A stretch of 64,000 nucleotides of DNA from Edaphobacter flagellatus (GTDB lineage Bacteria; Acidobacteriota; Terriglobia; Terriglobales; Acidobacteriaceae). The notes below the pieces were generated by a model. That model was given only the letters and a program-made list of their open reading frames with translations. It did no database searches and was not told the DNA's origin. A program made the position numbers and the translations under genes. Below, piece by piece: positions 61,183 to 64,000 of this stretch. Every line of letters starts with the position of its first letter. Position 1 is the first letter of the stretch. The stretch covers positions 4,197,501 through 4,261,500 of the forward strand of contig NZ_CP073697.1 of assembly GCF_025264665.1 (NCBI RefSeq), read 5' to 3'.

Positions 61183-63630
61183 ATGGAAAAACGCGCCACG
61201 GACAGGATTGATGATCTCGGAGTAGCCGAGACCCCGGAAGATGTAGCCGTACTTTACTCGTGGGCGAATCTCCATGGGGCAAAGTATCGTGACTTTTCCG
61301 CATCGCGACGGGAGTATCGCGCGCAGTTGCGGCATCGTGCTGCCGAACAGGTTCGCCAGCAAGCCCTGATGGCTCAGGCCGAGGCCGAGGCCGCTGCTGA
61401 AGCCGCTGAAGCCGCAGCGCGCAGAGCTTCCGAAGCGGCACGTGCACAAGGAACTAAATCGGACTCATCGGTCCGCATGAATCTCAAGCAGGCAGAAGAC
61501 GCCGCACGTACCGCTGCCGCCGAGCGTGTTGAGGCTGCGCGTCGTGCCGAGGCTGCAGCGATGGCCGAAGCCGCAGCGCGCCGCGAAGAGCGCGAGATGG
61601 CGGAGGCCCACGCCTCAGCCGAGCGCCAGGCAGCGCGGTATGCTGAATCTGAGCTTCGCCTCCGTCAGGCCGCCGAGCAAGGGCGCTCGGCACAGAACGC
61701 GGTTCCCGGGCGGATCTCCGACCCCTACACTCCGCATGTCGGTGCAGTTTCACCTGCAACTCATCAGGCAGAGCCTGCGGCACAGAGCCGCCAGCCTGTG
61801 TCGTATCAGCCAGCGGCGCAGCCTCAGGTGTCGTCGGCTCCTGTGCAACCCCAGCCGGTTGCGGCACAGATTGTGGAATCTCTTTCTCCTCGCCACGATT
61901 CCAGCTCACAACGGCGTCAGGGCTATCATCCTGACGATGCCTCGGGCGTCAGGCAGATTTACCGCCCTGCACAGGATGCTGCAGTTCCTGCACGCAGAGC
62001 GACGGATTCACCATCCGCTATTCAGGATCAGTCTGTACGTGAACGGCGTGTAGTTCCGCAGCCTCGCTCCGAATCGCGTTCGGAGCCGGCGAACACGGCC
62101 ACCCCGGGTTCTGCAACTTCCGGTGCGGGTACCGCAGGCGCAGGCACTGCCGGTTCCAGCGGCGGACGTCAGCCGTATACCGCTCAGCCGAATTCCTCGA
62201 CGCCTTTACAGGGGAAAACGCCTTCCGATCTACCCATCACGGGCACTGTTCCTGTCGAAGCCGCTCGTGTTGTACCTCCTGCAGCCCACCACAGAGAAGC
62301 CTCTCCGATAGCCCCTTTCTGGGAGCATTCGCGTCCTGTCGAAAGGGCGATGGGCCTCGAGCCCGGGCCTGTTGCACATGGAGAGCCTGTTCCCGGTTCG
62401 GCTTCACCGGTTTATCCGGTTCAGTCAGCTGTTGTCCGTCCCGTGCCAGAAGCTGCTCCACGGCCGGTTTCCCCCTTCTCGCAGCCGCTGGCGACAGAGC
62501 CACAACGTGGCCGCCGTGCTCAGGACGACCTGAGGCACGAACGTACCCCAGGTTTTGCTGATATCTCTTACGCTGGCTCCATCACGCAGCAGCCCTCCCC
62601 CATTGCTCCACAGCCTCGTCATGATGCGCAGGAGCAGATCCAACCGGGGGCATCGTATCCATCCGATCCCACTGGCCCTGCTTGGCTCTATGCCCCGGCG
62701 GGCGGTTATGATGCGCCGCCACCCTCGACGCTGACGCCTCCTGTGCTGCCTTCAGTCGCTGAGACGTTGCAACACTCGCGCGAGCGGGTAGCGGCGCGCT
62801 GGTTTGCTCTCAAAGGCGTGTTTGAACAGCCAGGTGAGCCTGTTGAGGCCGCCCCGGTTCGTCAGAAGGAGATTCGTACTCCTGTGCTTGCGGTCTTTTC
62901 CCTCGCGGGTGGAGTCGGCAAAACAAGTCTCGTTGCCACCATTGGCCGCTCGCTCTCTTCTCTAGGCGAGAAGGTTCTTCTCACCGATACGACATCGCAT
63001 GGCCTGCTACCGTTCTATTTCGGAGCAAGCGAGCTTCGTCCGGGAAGCGTTCGTACTTTCTCTCCGCCTAGCGGGAGCACAGACGCACCGATTTACCTCG
63101 TCAGCTACGACGTCGGCACGGAGAGCGCCGAGCCTGAGAAGCAGAAACTGGCCGAAGATATTCTCGATAACAGCCGCGGCACGCATCGCATCCTGCTTGA
63201 CCTGACGGTGAACTCGGCGTGGATTATCCGCAACATGGCCCGCATGAGTCCAACGATCCTCGTACCGCTCGCTCCTGATATGAACTCCGTCATCAGCCTG
63301 CAGGCCATTGAGAAATTCTTCCAGGGTATGGTCGATGGCGATGGACGTCCGTTGCAGCCGTACTACGTGATCAACCAGTTCGACGTCTCGCTACCGCTGC
63401 ATCTTGATGTGCGTGAGGTGCTCCGCCGCCAGTTGGGTGATCGCCTGCTTCCGTTTGTCATCCATCGCGCTCCGGAGGTCAGCGAAGCGCTGGCTGAGGG
63501 GATGACGGTGATCGATTATTCACCGGAATCGCCGGTTTCAGGGGATTATATGAACGTCGCGACCTGGTTGCGCACTGTTGCTGCGCCGGCTACGGCAGGC
63601 TTCCGTAATGTGCGCTGGAGCGAACGATGA
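61183..63630 (+). CDS. bcsQ: BcsQ-like cellulose biosynthesis ATPase with long N-terminal extension
   Basis: 815 residues. The C-terminal ~250 residues form a ParA/MinD-like ATPase: LAGGVGKTSLVATIG with K580 in the Walker A, and IHRAPEVSEALAEGMTVIDYSPE towards the end, like BcsQ/YhjQ needed for cellulose secretion. The leading ~565 residues are unlike canonical BcsQ (about 250 aa): an Ala/Glu/Arg-rich predicted helical region (about 55-180) and a Pro/Gln/Ser-rich low-complexity stretch (to about 520). The starting 45 residues (ETPEDVAVLYSWANLHGAKY) look like a BcsR-like or other small cellulose-operon module fused on. ATG 61183 follows AGGA. Overlaps bcsA by four bases. Confidence 0.85.
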   Translation: MEKRATDRIDDLGVAETPEDVAVLYSWANLHGAKYRDFSASRREYRAQLRHRAAEQVRQQALMAQAEAEAAAEAAEAAARRASEAARAQGTKSDSSVRMNLKQAEDAARTAAAERVEAARRAEAAAMAEAAARREEREMAEAHASAERQAARYAESELRLRQAAEQGRSAQNAVPGRISDPYTPHVGAVSPATHQAEPAAQSRQPVSYQPAAQPQVSSAPVQPQPVAAQIVESLSPRHDSSSQRRQGYHPDDASGVRQIYRPAQDAAVPARRATDSPSAIQDQSVRERRVVPQPRSESRSEPANTATPGSATSGAGTAGAGTAGSSGGRQPYTAQPNSSTPLQGKTPSDLPITGTVPVEAARVVPPAAHHREASPIAPFWEHSRPVERAMGLEPGPVAHGEPVPGSASPVYPVQSAVVRPVPEAAPRPVSPFSQPLATEPQRGRRAQDDLRHERTPGFADISYAGSITQQPSPIAPQPRHDAQEQIQPGASYPSDPTGPAWLYAPAGGYDAPPPSTLTPPVLPSVAETLQHSRERVAARWFALKGVFEQPGEPVEAAPVRQKEIRTPVLAVFSLAGGVGKTSLVATIGRSLSSLGEKVLLTDTTSHGLLPFYFGASELRPGSVRTFSPPSGSTDAPIYLVSYDVGTESAEPEKQKLAEDILDNSRGTHRILLDLTVNSAWIIRNMARMSPTILVPLAPDMNSVISLQAIEKFFQGMVDGDGRPLQPYYVINQFDVSLPLHLDVREVLRRQLGDRLLPFVIHRAPEVSEALAEGMTVIDYSPESPVSGDYMNVATWLRTVAAPATAGFRNVRWSER

Positions 63631-64000
63631 GCCATTCGCCACTCTGGCGCGAGTTTGAATCCGGTGATGGGTTGTTTTTAAGGCTCCTCCGCGTTGTCCT
63701 CCTGTTGGCGGGCCTTGTCTTTCTGTTCTCCACCGCCATCCTTGAGCTCACATGGCCGCAGCAGCTTGTGCTTGGTCTGCTCACGGTTCTGGTTGCGATC
63801 TGGATGGACCGTAGCTCCAGCTCCTACCTCGTTACATTGACGTTGATGCTGGCGTCTATGTACTCGACCTTCCGCTACGGCTTCTGGCGTATTGCGACTA
63901 CGGGCAAGTTCTTCCTTGATCCCGGTGCGAAGTGGAGTGTGCTGGACGCTTTCTTCATCTCTCTGCTTCTCATTGCAGAGAGCTACGCTTTCATCATCCT
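63627..64000 (+). CDS. bcsA: Cellulose synthase catalytic subunit BcsA (3' end cut by window)
   Basis: The first 124 residues of a membrane protein, open to the end of the window. Two to three hydrophobic helices (about 18-38, 42-62, 68-84, 105-124) and the characteristic STFRYGFWRI resemble the N-terminus of UDP-forming cellulose synthase (SSLRYxxWR in BcsA). The DxD, QxxRW and PilZ c-di-GMP motifs would lie beyond the window. The ATG overlaps the bcsQ-like stop as ATGA, consistent with a bcs operon. Identity rests on this and on context. Confidence 0.78.
   Translation, partial: MSHSPLWREFESGDGLFLRLLRVVLLLAGLVFLFSTAILELTWPQQLVLGLLTVLVAIWMDRSSSSYLVTLTLMLASMYSTFRYGFWRIATTGKFFLDPGAKWSVLDAFFISLLLIAESYAFII

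Noticed and set aside
1..64000. CRISPR arrays, prophage or transposon ends
   Set aside because: No regularly spaced direct repeats with unique spacers, no integrase/transposase frame and no paired terminal inverted repeats with target duplication were seen.

Overview
The window looks like a chromosome segment of a GC-rich Acidobacteriota, most likely class Terriglobia (relatives of Edaphobacter, Granulicella or Terriglobus). This is inferred from gene content: a DUF1800/DUF1501 secreted pair, abundant secreted or cytosolic peptidases (S1C, S8, S9A, M13, M16, M20), a one-chain alpha/beta dehydrogenase E1, a cellulose-synthase locus and a dispersed intergenic repeat of the kind common in that group. 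No phage, transposase or CRISPR array is visible, and gene order is compact with frequent 4-base ATGA/GTGA overlaps.

Layout. 1-2.1 kb: end of a flagellar operon (fliM, fliN, and an MshEN-type protein that may sense c-di-GMP). 2.1-9.4 kb, minus strand: a small peptidoglycan-binding protein, an HtrA/DegP protease, and a tightly packed set truA - M20 peptidase - amidohydrolase - EamA permease. 9.7-17.6 kb: a TolC-like protein, a thioredoxin-like DUF255 protein, an MscS channel, two tandem paralogous small secreted proteins and a subtilisin-like protease. 17.8-26.3 kb: H+-pumping pyrophosphatase, fused E1 dehydrogenase, and the DUF1800/DUF1501 pair. 26.3-28.7 kb: a gene-poor stretch with three strong hairpins and repeat remnants, then DoxX, a catalytically degenerate alpha/beta-hydrolase and a Rieske ferredoxin. 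28.8-33.4 kb: carA and carB.

33.3-45.7 kb: membrane proteins, a DapA-like protein lacking the Schiff-base lysine, oligopeptidase B, DUF4142, TPM and LemA proteins, an RsbV/RsbW-type pair, an M13 peptidase, a PRC/MgtE_N/CBS protein and a CgeB-like glycosyltransferase. 45.8-52.9 kb: a divergent NRAMP-type transporter, NUDIX and HAD hydrolases, an M16 peptidase - pilin - LolA set, rlmN and a VOC protein. 53-56.2 kb, minus strand: TPR protein, YvcK, diguanylate cyclase, acetyltransferase. 56.3-60.7 kb: DUF4254, a GT9 heptosyltransferase, hldE and hldD, i.e. ADP-heptose synthesis and transfer into lipopolysaccharide. 60.8-64 kb: tRNA-Lys and the start of a cellulose operon (bcsQ-like, bcsA) that runs off the end.

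Common threads. c-di-GMP may link the MshEN protein beside the flagellar switch genes, the GGDEF enzyme and the cellulose synthase, a classic motile/sessile axis, although nothing in the window proves a direct connection. The most unusual items are a cytosolic MgtE_N/CBS sensor-like protein near an NRAMP homologue with altered metal-site motifs, two pseudoenzyme candidates (DapA-like and alpha/beta-hydrolase), an RlmN carrying an acidic insert with a pentapeptide-like run, and a BcsQ-like ATPase behind a roughly 565-residue low-complexity extension.
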